In this document: in pieces, positions 1 to 7,857 of the stretch
Layout of the letters: each line of letters begins with the position of its first letter
Numbering within the stretch: the stretch's first letter is position 1
Origin: Nocardia cyriacigeorgica NBRC 100375
GTDB taxonomy: Bacteria > Actinomycetota > Actinomycetes > Mycobacteriales > Mycobacteriaceae
Direction of reading: 5' to 3'
DNA length: 64,000 nt
NCBI RefSeq assembly: GCF_000308555.1
Contig: NZ_BAFY01000328.1
Span: forward strand, 1-64,000
Translations under genes and position numbers: made by a program
The notes under the pieces: model-generated
Database searches by the model: none
What the model saw: only the letters and a program-made list of their open reading frames with translations
What the model was told of the DNA's origin: nothing

Positions 1-117
1 CATCGGCGGTGCGTGGGCCACGATCCGCCGGGCGACGGCGTAGCGATAGAAGGACCGGCCTCGTCCGGATGCTCCGGGCGGGGCCGACCCGTGCGTGACG
101 TCGAGAGCCCTGGTCAT
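1..117 (-). CDS. N-terminus of an unidentified protein, cut by window edge
   Basis: An open frame on the minus strand starts with ATG at 117 and runs off the left edge without a stop, giving 39 residues that begin MTRALDVTHG and reach an arginine-rich stretch (FYRYAVARRIVAH). The upstream GGCGGCAGCGAATCC gives only a weak ribosome site. The composition looks protein-like, but there is too little sequence to name a family. It would lie in the same direction as the MFS gene at 277-1497, about 160 bases downstream of it. Positions 118-276 hold nothing I recognise. Confidence 0.3.
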   Translation of the reverse strand, partial: MTRALDVTHGSAPPGASGRGRSFYRYAVARRIVAHAPPM

Positions 118-276
118 CGGATTCGCTGCCGCCCTGCGAGCTGGCCGGTGACAACGATCCGAGCCGCCGCCGAACTGGGGCGGGGGATCGCCGCCGCTAG
201 GCCGCGCCGACATCGTCCGCTGCCGATCGAACGCCGACGACAGCAGGTCGATGTCGGCTACCTGGCACCGCGTCGG

Positions 277-1497
277 TCACACACGCTGCGAATTCCATTG
301 ATACGCAGCGATTCCGAGCACGACCGCGAGCGTGGCGAGGACACCCCCGAGCGCCGTCGCCGCAGCGGGCATGCCCCATCCGCTGACGGCGTATCCGGTG
401 GCAACGGTGAGGACCGCGGCCGGAAGGTAGGCACTGATGTTGAGGGCCGCGTTGGCTTCGGCTCGCCGCTGCGTCTCGACGTGCTGGGCGATCAGACGCA
501 GCCCGCCCAGTTGGCCCAGCCCCTGCCCGGTGCCAGCGAGGACGGCGGCGGCTACGAATAGCACCGGGCTTTCGGTGAGGACGGTCAGGATGACGCCCAC
601 CATGGCGAACACGGTGCTCGCGGCGCCGAGCGCGAACAAACGATCGACGGTGAGTCCGGTGAGGGCGAGTTGCGACCCGGTCGCGGCGAGAAACATCAGG
701 CTCGCGGCACCGCCGGCCAGCAGCGGCGAGGCAGTGCCTACCGCAAGGATCAGCAGTGACGGCCCGAGCGACAGGACGAAGGACGTGGCGGTCAGGCCTG
801 GCGCGAAAACTGCTGCGCCGCTGGCGATATGGGTACGGTTGCGGCTCGGGACGTAAGGTAGGCGCGGCCACGGAAAACCGGCGGGGCCGGCATGCGGCTG
901 CCGGGCCGGCCGTGGCAGCGGGAGCCGCACATAGCCGATCAGCGCCGCGATCAGCAGCGTGACGTTCACCGTGAACACCGGCAGCACAGGGGAGTCGGTC
1001 ACCTGATAGACGGCACCGCCCATGAGCGGCCCGAGCCCGGCGCCGAACACCATCGCGACCGACGCGAGCATCGAGGTCGAGCCGCGCCGCCCTTCGCCAC
1101 CGAGGTCGACGATCGCGGCCATCCCCGCCGAGACCACAATGCCGACCGCGACGCCCACCAGCAGCCGCGCCACGATCAGCGCGGCGACCGTGTTCGCGAC
1201 CATGAAGAGCGCCGCCGACACCAGGGCGATGAAGATTCCGGGGACGACCACCCGCTTGCGGCCGTAGGTATCCGCGGCCCGCCCGGCGACGAGCAGTGCG
1301 CCGATCAGGCCCGCGATGTACGCGGCGAACACGAGGGTGAGCGTCGCCGAGGAGAACCGTATCTGCTGCTGCCAGAACACGTAGAGCGGCGTCGGGGAGT
1401 TCGACAGCGCGAACACTGCCGTCACTGCCCAGGCCGCCCGCGCGAGCTGCCATCTCGATCCGACCCGGTCTTCGGCCGCGGCCGCGAGCGCCACCAC
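277..1497 (-). CDS. MFS transporter (probable drug/metabolite exporter)
   Basis: This is a 406-residue inner-membrane protein with about twelve hydrophobic helices. The loop between helices 2 and 3 carries the MFS signature A-like segment GRAADTYGRKRV (about residues 72-83), typical of proton-driven exporters of the major facilitator superfamily. I chose the GTG start at 1497 because AAGGAGG lies 5 bases upstream. The gene is divergent from an ArsR-type regulator at 1577, and the 79-base gap holds a large dyad that covers both gene starts, so the exporter is probably repressed by that regulator and released by its effector. The substrate cannot be told from sequence. The MFS call is firm; drug export is inferred from the regulator pairing. 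Confidence 0.88.
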   Translation of the reverse strand: MVALAAAAEDRVGSRWQLARAAWAVTAVFALSNSPTPLYVFWQQQIRFSSATLTLVFAAYIAGLIGALLVAGRAADTYGRKRVVVPGIFIALVSAALFMVANTVAALIVARLLVGVAVGIVVSAGMAAIVDLGGEGRRGSTSMLASVAMVFGAGLGPLMGGAVYQVTDSPVLPVFTVNVTLLIAALIGYVRLPLPRPARQPHAGPAGFPWPRLPYVPSRNRTHIASGAAVFAPGLTATSFVLSLGPSLLILAVGTASPLLAGGAASLMFLAATGSQLALTGLTVDRLFALGAASTVFAMVGVILTVLTESPVLFVAAAVLAGTGQGLGQLGGLRLIAQHVETQRRAEANAALNISAYLPAAVLTVATGYAVSGWGMPAAATALGGVLATLAVVLGIAAYQWNSQRV

Positions 1498-1506
1498 AGG
1501 AACCTC

Positions 1507-1560
1507 CTTGTACGAAATTTCTCGTACTGGAAGCTAGCAGTACGAGAAAATTCGTACAAG
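1507..1560. promoter_or_regulatory. Tandem palindromic operator between MFS gene and ArsR gene
   Basis: Two 22-base arms (1507-1528 and 1539-1560) form an inverted repeat with one mismatch and a 10-base spacer. Each arm is itself a shorter dyad, TACGA-N6-TCGTA. The pattern therefore looks like two copies of a regulator site, one facing each gene. It lies 8 bases before the exporter's GTG on one side and 17 bases before the regulator's ATG on the other, which fits autorepression and repression of the exporter by the winged-helix protein at 1577-1915. Confidence 0.8.
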
Positions 1561-1576
1561 CCGGTAAAGTGGCGGC

Positions 1577-1915
1577 ATGCACGACGAGTCAGAGGAACTG
1601 CCCCCGCTGCTGCCGGAGCCCGCGATCGCAGAGATCCGCCTCGAACGCGTCATGGGGGCGCTGGCCGAGCCGCTGCGGATGACCATCGTCCGCAAGCTTC
1701 TGCTCGAGTCCGACGCCTTCGATCATCCGTGCGGCTGGTTCGGCTTCGACCGCCCCAAGTCGAGCCTCACCCACCACTTCAAGGCCCTACGTGAGGCCGG
1801 CGTGATCCATCAACGGCAGTACGGACTGGAACGCCGCAGCCGTCTCCGCACCGAGGATCTGAACGAACGGTTCCCCGGGCTGCTCGATCTCATCGCGGCC
1901 ACCGGCGATCAGTGA
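1577..1915 (+). CDS. ArsR-type winged-helix transcriptional regulator
   Basis: A 112-residue protein with the ArsR/SmtB winged-helix layout. The line LAEPLRMTIVRKLL (about 29-42) matches the conserved helix that opens these domains, followed by a recognition helix around KSSLTHHFKALREAGV (about 62-77) and a wing (QYGLERRSRLRTEDL). There is no metal-binding ELCVC-like box, so the ligand is probably organic rather than metal. ATG at 1577 sits just beyond the tandem dyad at 1507-1560. It is divergent from the MFS exporter and is most likely its repressor. A ligand-sensing role is inferred. Confidence 0.85.
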   Translation: MHDESEELPPLLPEPAIAEIRLERVMGALAEPLRMTIVRKLLLESDAFDHPCGWFGFDRPKSSLTHHFKALREAGVIHQRQYGLERRSRLRTEDLNERFPGLLDLIAATGDQ

Positions 1916-1960
1916 CCAGAACGCGGTGTTCCCGGTCATCGCGTCCGATGCGGCGTCACC

Positions 1961-2671
1961 TCACGCGCGTACCTCGGCCATCCCGGCGATGCGCCAGCCG
2001 ACGCTGGTAACCGCTGGTTCCAGGCTCAGCCGGCTCACCGCCGACTCCATTTCCCGGTCGTCGCGCTGATCGCCGACCAAGTCGGCCTGCACCGTTACCT
2101 GCCCGGTGGTGTCGCGATTGGCGCTCGACACCGCGACCAGGCGGAAATCGGTCCGGGTCAACGCCTGGACGAGTAGCGCACGCACATGCGGTTCGTTGGC
2201 GTCGTCGGTGACAGCGGTGAACACGTACCGCGCTGGGCGTTCGGCTCCCGCCTCGGGCCGACGATCGACGGCCCGGCCGGCGGCGCGCAATGCGATGTTC
2301 ACGGCCACCACGGCCAGCGTCCCCGCGGCGGCGGTCAGGTACATGCCGGCCCCGGCGAGTGCGCCGACCGCGGCGGCGCACCACAGCGTCGCGGCGGTAT
2401 TGAGCCCGCGCACATTGAGCCCGTCGCGGATGATGACGCCCGCGCCGAGAAAGCCGATCCCGGAAACGATTTGCGCCGCGACCCGGGTCGGGTCGGCGAC
2501 CTCACCGTGGAAGCCATGGGCGGACAACAGCACGAACAAGGTCGCACCACCGGCGACCAGCGCGTTGGTGCGTAGCCCGGCCATGCGGGCGCGGTATTGG
2601 CGTTCGATCCCGATCAGGGCACCAAGCCCTACTCCGGTCCCGAGACGTAGCAGCATATCGATGGTGGTCAT
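1961..2671 (-). CDS. mgtC: MgtC/SapB family membrane protein
   Basis: A 236-residue protein whose first two thirds carry the MgtC hallmarks: LLRLGTGVGLGALIGIERQ near the N-terminus, GLRTNALVAGGA, then VAAQIVSGIGFLGAGVII and RGLNTAATLW. MgtC proteins are inner-membrane factors needed for growth at low Mg2+ and, in pathogens, inside macrophages; they act on the ATP synthase or membrane potential. The C-terminal 90 residues form the cytoplasmic ACT-like part. I chose ATG 2671 because AGAGG lies 6 bases upstream; the longer in-frame start at 2785 has no ribosome site. The long leader contains an M-box riboswitch, so expression is predicted to rise when Mg2+ is low. Confidence 0.93.
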   Translation of the reverse strand: MTTIDMLLRLGTGVGLGALIGIERQYRARMAGLRTNALVAGGATLFVLLSAHGFHGEVADPTRVAAQIVSGIGFLGAGVIIRDGLNVRGLNTAATLWCAAAVGALAGAGMYLTAAAGTLAVVAVNIALRAAGRAVDRRPEAGAERPARYVFTAVTDDANEPHVRALLVQALTRTDFRLVAVSSANRDTTGQVTVQADLVGDQRDDREMESAVSRLSLEPAVTSVGWRIAGMAEVRA

Positions 2672-2727
2672 CACAGACCTCTTCCGCTCGGCGCCGCACC
2701 TCGCGCCGGCAGGGCGGATCGGCAGGC

Positions 2728-2805
2728 TCAGCCGATCGCGGGACGGCGCAGGTGGCGGCGTGGTGGCTGTATGGTGACGCGGCATAAATGACTACCGTCG
2801 GGCAC
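2728..2805 (-). CDS. Possible leader peptide between M-box and mgtC
   Basis: A GTG at 2805 stands 8 bases after a very strong ribosome site (GGGAGGTGG, about 2812-2820) and opens a 25-codon frame encoding MPDGSHLCRV followed by a basic, proline-containing tail (QPPRRHLRRP). It ends at TGA 2728, 57 bases before mgtC. In enterobacteria mgtA and mgtC are controlled by short proline-rich leader ORFs (mgtL, mgtP, mgtM), so a comparable role is possible here. An alternative ATG at 2810 uses another frame. The strong ribosome site with no other gene to serve is the main support; function is inferred. Confidence 0.4.
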   Translation of the reverse strand: MPDGSHLCRVTIQPPRRHLRRPAIG

Positions 2806-2834
2806 GACATCCACCTCCCTTCCGTTGCGCCGGG

Positions 2835-2871
2835 GGAGTGGACCGGTGTCGATCACCGGTGGGCACCACTC
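2835..2871 (-). promoter_or_regulatory. Hairpin in the M-box expression platform
   Basis: Directly after the aptamer's 3' strand the RNA can fold GGAGTGG against CCACTCC with an inner ACCGGTG/CACCGGT helix and an ATCGA loop. No U-run follows, so a classical intrinsic terminator is not evident. The CCACTCCC strand (2841-2834) could instead pair with the ribosome site GGGAGGTGG at 2820-2812, giving two mutually exclusive folds. This alternative pairing is my inference. Confidence 0.5.
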
Positions 2872-3032
2872 CTCGTCAGACCTTCGGCACTCCACGGCGT
2901 GACCCACCTGCGTGCGGCGGGAGCCGGTCGGGACCACCCCTTAAGCCGGGGAGGCCTGTCCTGACCCGGGGCGTCTCTCGACGTTCGGGGTCGCCGGCCT
3001 GTTTCCGTGAAGGAGCCTCAGCGAACGATGGC
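2871..3032 (-). promoter_or_regulatory. M-box (ykoK) magnesium riboswitch
   Basis: Read on the minus strand, the leader of mgtC contains the conserved blocks of the M-box aptamer in order: TCGTTCGCTGAGGCTCC, then GGA closing that helix, the ACGTCGAGAGACGCC hairpin, the GGGTCAGGACAGG segment, a variable arm, and finally GGAGTGCCGAAGGTC with ACGA closing P1 against the 5' TCGT. These match the shape and conserved residues I know from the Bacillus subtilis mgtE and actinobacterial M-boxes. The aptamer binds several Mg2+ ions and switches off downstream Mg2+ genes when Mg2+ is plentiful. It lies in the 384-base gap between the EF-G-like gene and mgtC and reads toward mgtC. Confidence 0.9.
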
Positions 3033-3046
3033 ACCTGGCGTCGGGT

Positions 3047-3075
3047 AGTAAACACCTCGGGCACTGCGATCGCAA
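3047..3075 (-). promoter_or_regulatory. Candidate sigma-A-type promoter for M-box/mgtC transcript
   Basis: On the minus strand TTGCGA (3075-3070) is followed after exactly 17 bases by TTTACT (3052-3047). A start about 7 bases later, near 3040, would place the 5' end just before the first aptamer helix at 3032. Sequence fit is partial but spacing and position are right. Confidence 0.55.
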
Positions 3076-3189
3076 CCGTTCAGCGACATCCGTCACAACA
3101 GCCGAGCTGCTCGAACCAGGACGGTCCAGCGCCACGGTCGCCGATGCTCGCGAAGCTGGGCTACCAGCACGCGAGGAGCTCGGGAGACG

Positions 3190-5352
3190 TCAGGCCGACA
3201 CCGACTCCTTCCGCACCCGTTCGGCCAGCTGGGCCGGCATCGGATCGTGGCGCAGATAGTCGCGGCTGAAGTGCGCGACACCGTGCGTCAGCGAGCGCAG
3301 GTCCACGGCGTAGCGGGACAGTTCCAGCTCCGGGACCTCTGCTCGGATCAGGGTTCTCCCGGTCTCGGCCGGTTCGGTGCCGAGGATGCGGGCGCGGCGC
3401 ACCGACAGGTCGGTGAGCGCGGCCCCGAGGTAATCGTCGGGCACTTTGACCCGCACCTCCGCGATGGGTTCCAGCAGCTCGATCCGGCCGGCGGCCGCGG
3501 CTTCGCGCAGGGCGAGCGCACCGGCGGTCTGGAACGCGGCATCGGAGGAATCGACCGAATGCGCCTTACCGTCGAGCAGCGTGACCCGGACGTCGACCAG
3601 TGGATATCCGGTTGCCACTCCACGCGCGGCCTGCGCGCGCACGCCCTTCTCCACCGAGCTGATGAACTGCCGCGGCACCGCACCGCCGACCACCTTGTCG
3701 ACGAACTCGATCCCCGACCCCTCCGGCAGTGGCTCCACCTCGATCTCGCACACCGCGTACTGCCCGTGTCCGCCGGACTGCTTCACATGCCTGCCGCGCC
3801 CGGACGCCTTGCCTCCGAACGTCTCCCGCAGCGCGACCTTGTGCTCCTCGGTATCGACCTGCACGCCGAACCGGGTGCGCAGCCGTTCCAGCGCGACGTC
3901 ACGATGCGCCTCGCCCAGACACCACAGCACCAGCTGATGGGTGCGGTCGTTGTTCTCCACCCGGATCGCCGGATCCTCGGCCACCAGCCGCGACAGGCTC
4001 TGCGACAGCTTGTCCTCGTCGGCCTTGCTGTGCGCGCGAATCGCGATGGGCAGTAAGGGTTCCGGCATCTGCCACGGTTCGATCAGCAACGGCGAGCCGG
4101 TTCCGGAGAGGGTATCGCCGGTTTCGGCGTGCCCGAGCTTGGTGACGTAGGCGATATCGCCGGCGACGGCTTCACGCAGCGGCCGCTGCTGCTTACCGAA
4201 CGGCGCGGTGATCCCGCCGACGCGTTCGTCGGCGTCGTGGTCGGTGCCCGAGCCGTGCCCGCAGATGTGCACGGTGTCGTCGGCGTGCAGGGTCCCGGAG
4301 AACACCCGCACCAGCGAGACCCGGCCCACGTACGGATCCGACGACGTCCGGATGACCTCGGCCGCCAGCTCCCCGGACGGATCACAGTGCAGGGGAGTGG
4401 GTTTCGAGCCGTTCGCCAGATGCACCGCCGACACCTCGTGCTCGGCCGGTGTCGGGAACCCGGCGGTCATCAGCTCGAGCATCTCCAGGGTGCCGAGCCC
4501 TTGCAACCCTTCCTCGGCGGCCGGTGCGGCGAACAGCACCGGATGGAAGCTGCCACGCACCACCGCGCGCTCCAGGTCGGCGATCAAGGTGCTCAGCTCG
4601 ATCGTCTCGCCACCCAGATACCGCTCCATCAGCGTTTCGTCTTCGCTTTCGGCGATGATGCCCTCGATCAGCCGGTCCCTGGCGGGCCCGATCATCTCCA
4701 GCTCCGCGTCGGAGGGCTCCTTCCAGGTGCGCCGCCCGGTCGAGTAGTCGGCGATCCGCTGCTCCAGCAGCCCCATCAGCCCGGTCGCCGGTCGATGCCC
4801 ATCCGCGGCGGCGGGCCCGTACACCGGCAGGTGCAGCGGCAGCACGTTCTCCGCCGATTCACCGCCGAGCAGCGCCTGACAGGTCCGCGTCATCTCGTCG
4901 AAGTCGGCGCGCGCGGTATCCAGATGCGTCAGCACGATGGCCCGCGGCATCTCCACACTCGCGCATTCCTCCCACAACGCCCGCGTTGCTCCGGCCACCC
5001 CCTCGACCCCTTCGGCCGCCGACACCACGAACAACGCCGCATCCGCCGCCCGCAACCCGGCCCGCAGCTCGCCAACGAAATCCGCATATCCGGGCGTATC
5101 GATCAGATTGATCTTCACCCCCTCCCACTGCACCGGCACCACCGACAACTGCACCGACCGATGCTGACGTTGCTCGATTTCGTCGTAATCCGACAGCGAC
5201 GTCCCGTCCTCCACCCGCCCCGCCCGGTTCACCGACCCGGTGGCCAGCGCCAACGCTTCCACCAACGTCGTCTTGCCCGACCCGCTTCCCCCGACCAGCA
5301 CCACATTCCGGATGGCCTCCGGCCGCCCCACCCCGTTCGCTCTGTCCACCAT
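3190..5352 (-). CDS. fusA2: Elongation factor G-like GTPase (EF-G2 type)
   Basis: A 720-residue protein with the full EF-G domain order: G domain, domain II, then the III/IV/V half ending in the EF-G C-terminal fold. The P-loop GGSGSGKT is at 21-28, DTPGYADF at 85-92, and the usual NKxD is replaced by THLD at 142-145. This variation and the length match the second, non-canonical EF-G of mycobacteria (FusA2/EF-G2), which retains GTP binding but does not act as the main translocase. ATG 5352 is preceded by GAGG. It is not next to ribosomal genes, which also argues against the canonical fusA. Its physiological role is poorly defined. Confidence 0.85.
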   Translation of the reverse strand: MVDRANGVGRPEAIRNVVLVGGSGSGKTTLVEALALATGSVNRAGRVEDGTSLSDYDEIEQRQHRSVQLSVVPVQWEGVKINLIDTPGYADFVGELRAGLRAADAALFVVSAAEGVEGVAGATRALWEECASVEMPRAIVLTHLDTARADFDEMTRTCQALLGGESAENVLPLHLPVYGPAAADGHRPATGLMGLLEQRIADYSTGRRTWKEPSDAELEMIGPARDRLIEGIIAESEDETLMERYLGGETIELSTLIADLERAVVRGSFHPVLFAAPAAEEGLQGLGTLEMLELMTAGFPTPAEHEVSAVHLANGSKPTPLHCDPSGELAAEVIRTSSDPYVGRVSLVRVFSGTLHADDTVHICGHGSGTDHDADERVGGITAPFGKQQRPLREAVAGDIAYVTKLGHAETGDTLSGTGSPLLIEPWQMPEPLLPIAIRAHSKADEDKLSQSLSRLVAEDPAIRVENNDRTHQLVLWCLGEAHRDVALERLRTRFGVQVDTEEHKVALRETFGGKASGRGRHVKQSGGHGQYAVCEIEVEPLPEGSGIEFVDKVVGGAVPRQFISSVEKGVRAQAARGVATGYPLVDVRVTLLDGKAHSVDSSDAAFQTAGALALREAAAAGRIELLEPIAEVRVKVPDDYLGAALTDLSVRRARILGTEPAETGRTLIRAEVPELELSRYAVDLRSLTHGVAHFSRDYLRHDPMPAQLAERVRKESVSA

Positions 5353-5471
5353 GACTCACCGTCCTCGGGAATCGACACGCGGTTATATCGAGCTTCCCAC
5401 CGCCGAGGTATTCGCGTCCACGGTTCCGGCGAACCGTTCAGGAGTCGAATTCGCCGAGGTCATGGGCGGGT

Positions 5472-7481
5472 CTATCCGCTCGGTCCGAGCGTTGTCGCCC
5501 GGTTGACGAGATCGCGGCCGTGATCGCGTCGATCCGCCGCGCGAGGGGCGATGAAGCCGACCCAGGCGAAGTCGCGCGCCCTGGTGATGGCGACCATCGT
5601 CTGCCGGTCCCAGAGCTCGGACCGTTGCCGATCTGCTCCCGAGGAACCTGGAGTCAAGGGGCGGGGCGGTTCGGTGACGTAGAAGATTCCTCTGAACTCG
5701 AGACCCTTCGCCCGGTGCACGGTGCCCACTTTTACGCCTCCGGTGCGCTCGCCTCGGTAGTCCTCCAGGGGAGTGGCGGGAATGCCGGCCTTCCGCAGTC
5801 CGTCGATGACCGCGGCAGCTAGCTGACGGCTCGTGGTGATGACGGCGAGTTCGGCTAACGGGGCAGAGCATCCGCGGATGGCCGCGACCAGCGTGGCGTC
5901 GAGTTCGTCGACCGAGCCCTGCCAGTCGAAGGTTTCGCCGTCCGGTAAGACGAACCGCGCATCGTTGAGCGCGCATCCGGGGAGTCCTTCGAGCCGACCG
6001 AGGGTGTTCAGTGCGTTGACCGTCGCCGCTCGGCGGAATACCGCTTCTCGATTGCGATAGTTCACCCGAAGCAGCACTGTGCGCCCGCGCACGTCGATAC
6101 CGGCATCGGCTGGTCGGCATCCGCCCTCGTACACCTGTTGCTGGCCGTCGCCGACCAGGAGTAGCGGTGCGTCGTCACCGCCCCCGGCGATGGCATGTGC
6201 CAGACGCAGCCCATTGAGGGTGATGTCCTGAACCTCGTCGACGACGACCACGCCGTAGGGCTTCTCATATGGCTTTTCACTCAGCATGTCGAGCGCGAGG
6301 GAAATCAGGTCGTTGAAGTCGGAGATCCGCTGTTCCCGGAGGATGTCGCAGTAGGGGAGGTAGAGCTCGTTCCAGACGAGTTCGCGTTGGTCTCGATCCA
6401 GATCGGCGCCGCTACGGCCGGTGCGATCGTGTTCCCAATAGTGCGGAAGGTCGGGGATACCGCGCCCTTTGATGACTCGATCGATTTCGGTTCGCCAGTA
6501 GTCGGCGCGGGGATCGATGGCTGCGAGGGCCGTTCCGGCGCGGCGCCAGGCCTGCTCGAAGGCTTGGTCCGTCCGCTTGGGTTCGATCTTGATGTGGCCC
6601 CGGCGACTCTCTATGAGATGTTTCGCCCATGCGTGTAGTCCGACGAACTCGGCGCGATGGCTGACCTCGCGGGCGAGGCGTCGGAAGTGTGTTCGTTGAC
6701 TGGCCGCGAGGGTTGTCACGAAGGTCGTGTACAGCGCCGAACCGCTGTTGTGCCGGAGATGGCGGGCCATTCTGTGTAATGCGACCACCGTCTTGCCGGT
6801 GCCCGCAGGGCCAGTGATCCGCGCCGGGCCGCGAAAGGTCCGATTGATCAGACCGATCAGTTCCGGGTCTCGAAACGTCGTCCAATCGTCGAGTGGGCGG
6901 CCGACAGCCTTCGCCCGCTGTTGAGCCACCAACTCTGCCCGGTCCAGCAATGCCGGCTCCGTGGGGCCGGGCGGCGAGATGTCCATGCGTATCCGGCGAT
7001 AGTTCGTCGCCCGCGACTCGACCTCGTCCGCGATCGCCCTGGCTCGTGCCGGACTGAAATCCGGTGTCAGCCTCGACAAGTTCGCGGCGAAGTCGGCCAG
7101 CCGGGTCGATATGTGCTGGCCGGATGCCGCGACCTCGATGTCGTCGGGCAACAGCAGGATCGTGCGCATGCGGTGAGCGAGGAGGTAATGCCGGTCATTG
7201 TGTAGGCCCGCGACGAACGGCCGTGCCTTGCGGGCTATCTCGTCGGTGCGAAGGAACCGCTGCCCGCGCTCGACGAAGACCAGCAGGTGCACTCCGCGGC
7301 TTCCGATCAGGATCGCGGCTGCCTCGCTCGCTGGATGGTTGGGTAGGTCCCGATGCACGAGGACGTGCCAAGCGTCGTCGTTCAACGGCACGCTCAGAAA
7401 GTTCCGATGCCGCGGGGTGAGGTCCGGGATCTGCCGAAGTATCTGATAGACCCTGGTCCGCCTCGAATCGCTGTTGGTCAT
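5472..7481 (-). CDS. UvrD/PcrA-like SF1 helicase with unusual N-terminal domain
   Basis: A 669-residue protein. Residues about 25-140 form an alpha/beta domain (ILIGSRGVHLLVFV near 57-70) vaguely like NERD/nuclease-related folds, but with no clear catalytic set. The SF1 helicase follows: Walker A GPAGTGKT at 224-231, Walker B VVVDEVQD, motif III LLVGDGQQQVYEGG, motif IV NYRNRE, KVGTVHRAKGLEF and the final ITRARD. The DEVQD and GDGQQQVY boxes place it in the UvrD family. ATG 7481 follows AAGGGGG, so I rejected the 11-codon longer start. A paralogue with the same architecture lies divergently at 8958. A DNA repair or defence role is inferred. Confidence 0.85.
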   Translation of the reverse strand: MTNSDSRRTRVYQILRQIPDLTPRHRNFLSVPLNDDAWHVLVHRDLPNHPASEAAAILIGSRGVHLLVFVERGQRFLRTDEIARKARPFVAGLHNDRHYLLAHRMRTILLLPDDIEVAASGQHISTRLADFAANLSRLTPDFSPARARAIADEVESRATNYRRIRMDISPPGPTEPALLDRAELVAQQRAKAVGRPLDDWTTFRDPELIGLINRTFRGPARITGPAGTGKTVVALHRMARHLRHNSGSALYTTFVTTLAASQRTHFRRLAREVSHRAEFVGLHAWAKHLIESRRGHIKIEPKRTDQAFEQAWRRAGTALAAIDPRADYWRTEIDRVIKGRGIPDLPHYWEHDRTGRSGADLDRDQRELVWNELYLPYCDILREQRISDFNDLISLALDMLSEKPYEKPYGVVVVDEVQDITLNGLRLAHAIAGGGDDAPLLLVGDGQQQVYEGGCRPADAGIDVRGRTVLLRVNYRNREAVFRRAATVNALNTLGRLEGLPGCALNDARFVLPDGETFDWQGSVDELDATLVAAIRGCSAPLAELAVITTSRQLAAAVIDGLRKAGIPATPLEDYRGERTGGVKVGTVHRAKGLEFRGIFYVTEPPRPLTPGSSGADRQRSELWDRQTMVAITRARDFAWVGFIAPRAADRRDHGRDLVNRATTLGPSG

Positions 7482-7857
7482 CGCAGAACCCCCTTGCTGC
7501 TCGACTTCCAGCAATCAACGGTACGGTTAATCTGTTGCAGCCGTGGGTGATTCGACAACGTAGACCAGAACGTAACCATCCCGTGGAGGCCGCCATCCGT
7601 GGCGCCCGCACCGCACCGTCCCTGGCATGATGAGGGCCACGTCCGTCGAAGCCGCCCGCCGCCATCCGCTGCGGCTGTGGTCGCGGTTAGTTAGGTCGCA
7701 CCGGTCTCCCGCACAGCGCACGCCCGCGCCGCATCGGCCGGGATCATTATGATCACTACGCCCGTCAACTCCACGTCCGTCCTCGCCCGCTGCGGCTGAG
7801 GCGCCGCAGGGTTCAATCGCCGTGGCGGCCAGTGTGGCCGGTCCGTGCCCGGTGTGA
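7482..7857 (-). other. Gap with no gene recognised
   Basis: This 376-base stretch between two minus-strand genes shows no convincing frame on either strand. It contains a short palindrome GATCATTATGATC near 7740 whose meaning is unknown. It should hold the promoter of the helicase gene at 5472-7481. Confidence 0.4.

Noticed and set aside
4129-5523. 464-codon plus-strand frame over the EF-G-like gene
   Set aside because: Antisense to conserved GTPase motifs; no ribosome site; His/Arg/Pro-rich shadow.
7736-7756. Palindrome GATCATTATGATC as a regulator site
   Set aside because: Short, isolated and far from a clear promoter; could occur by chance.
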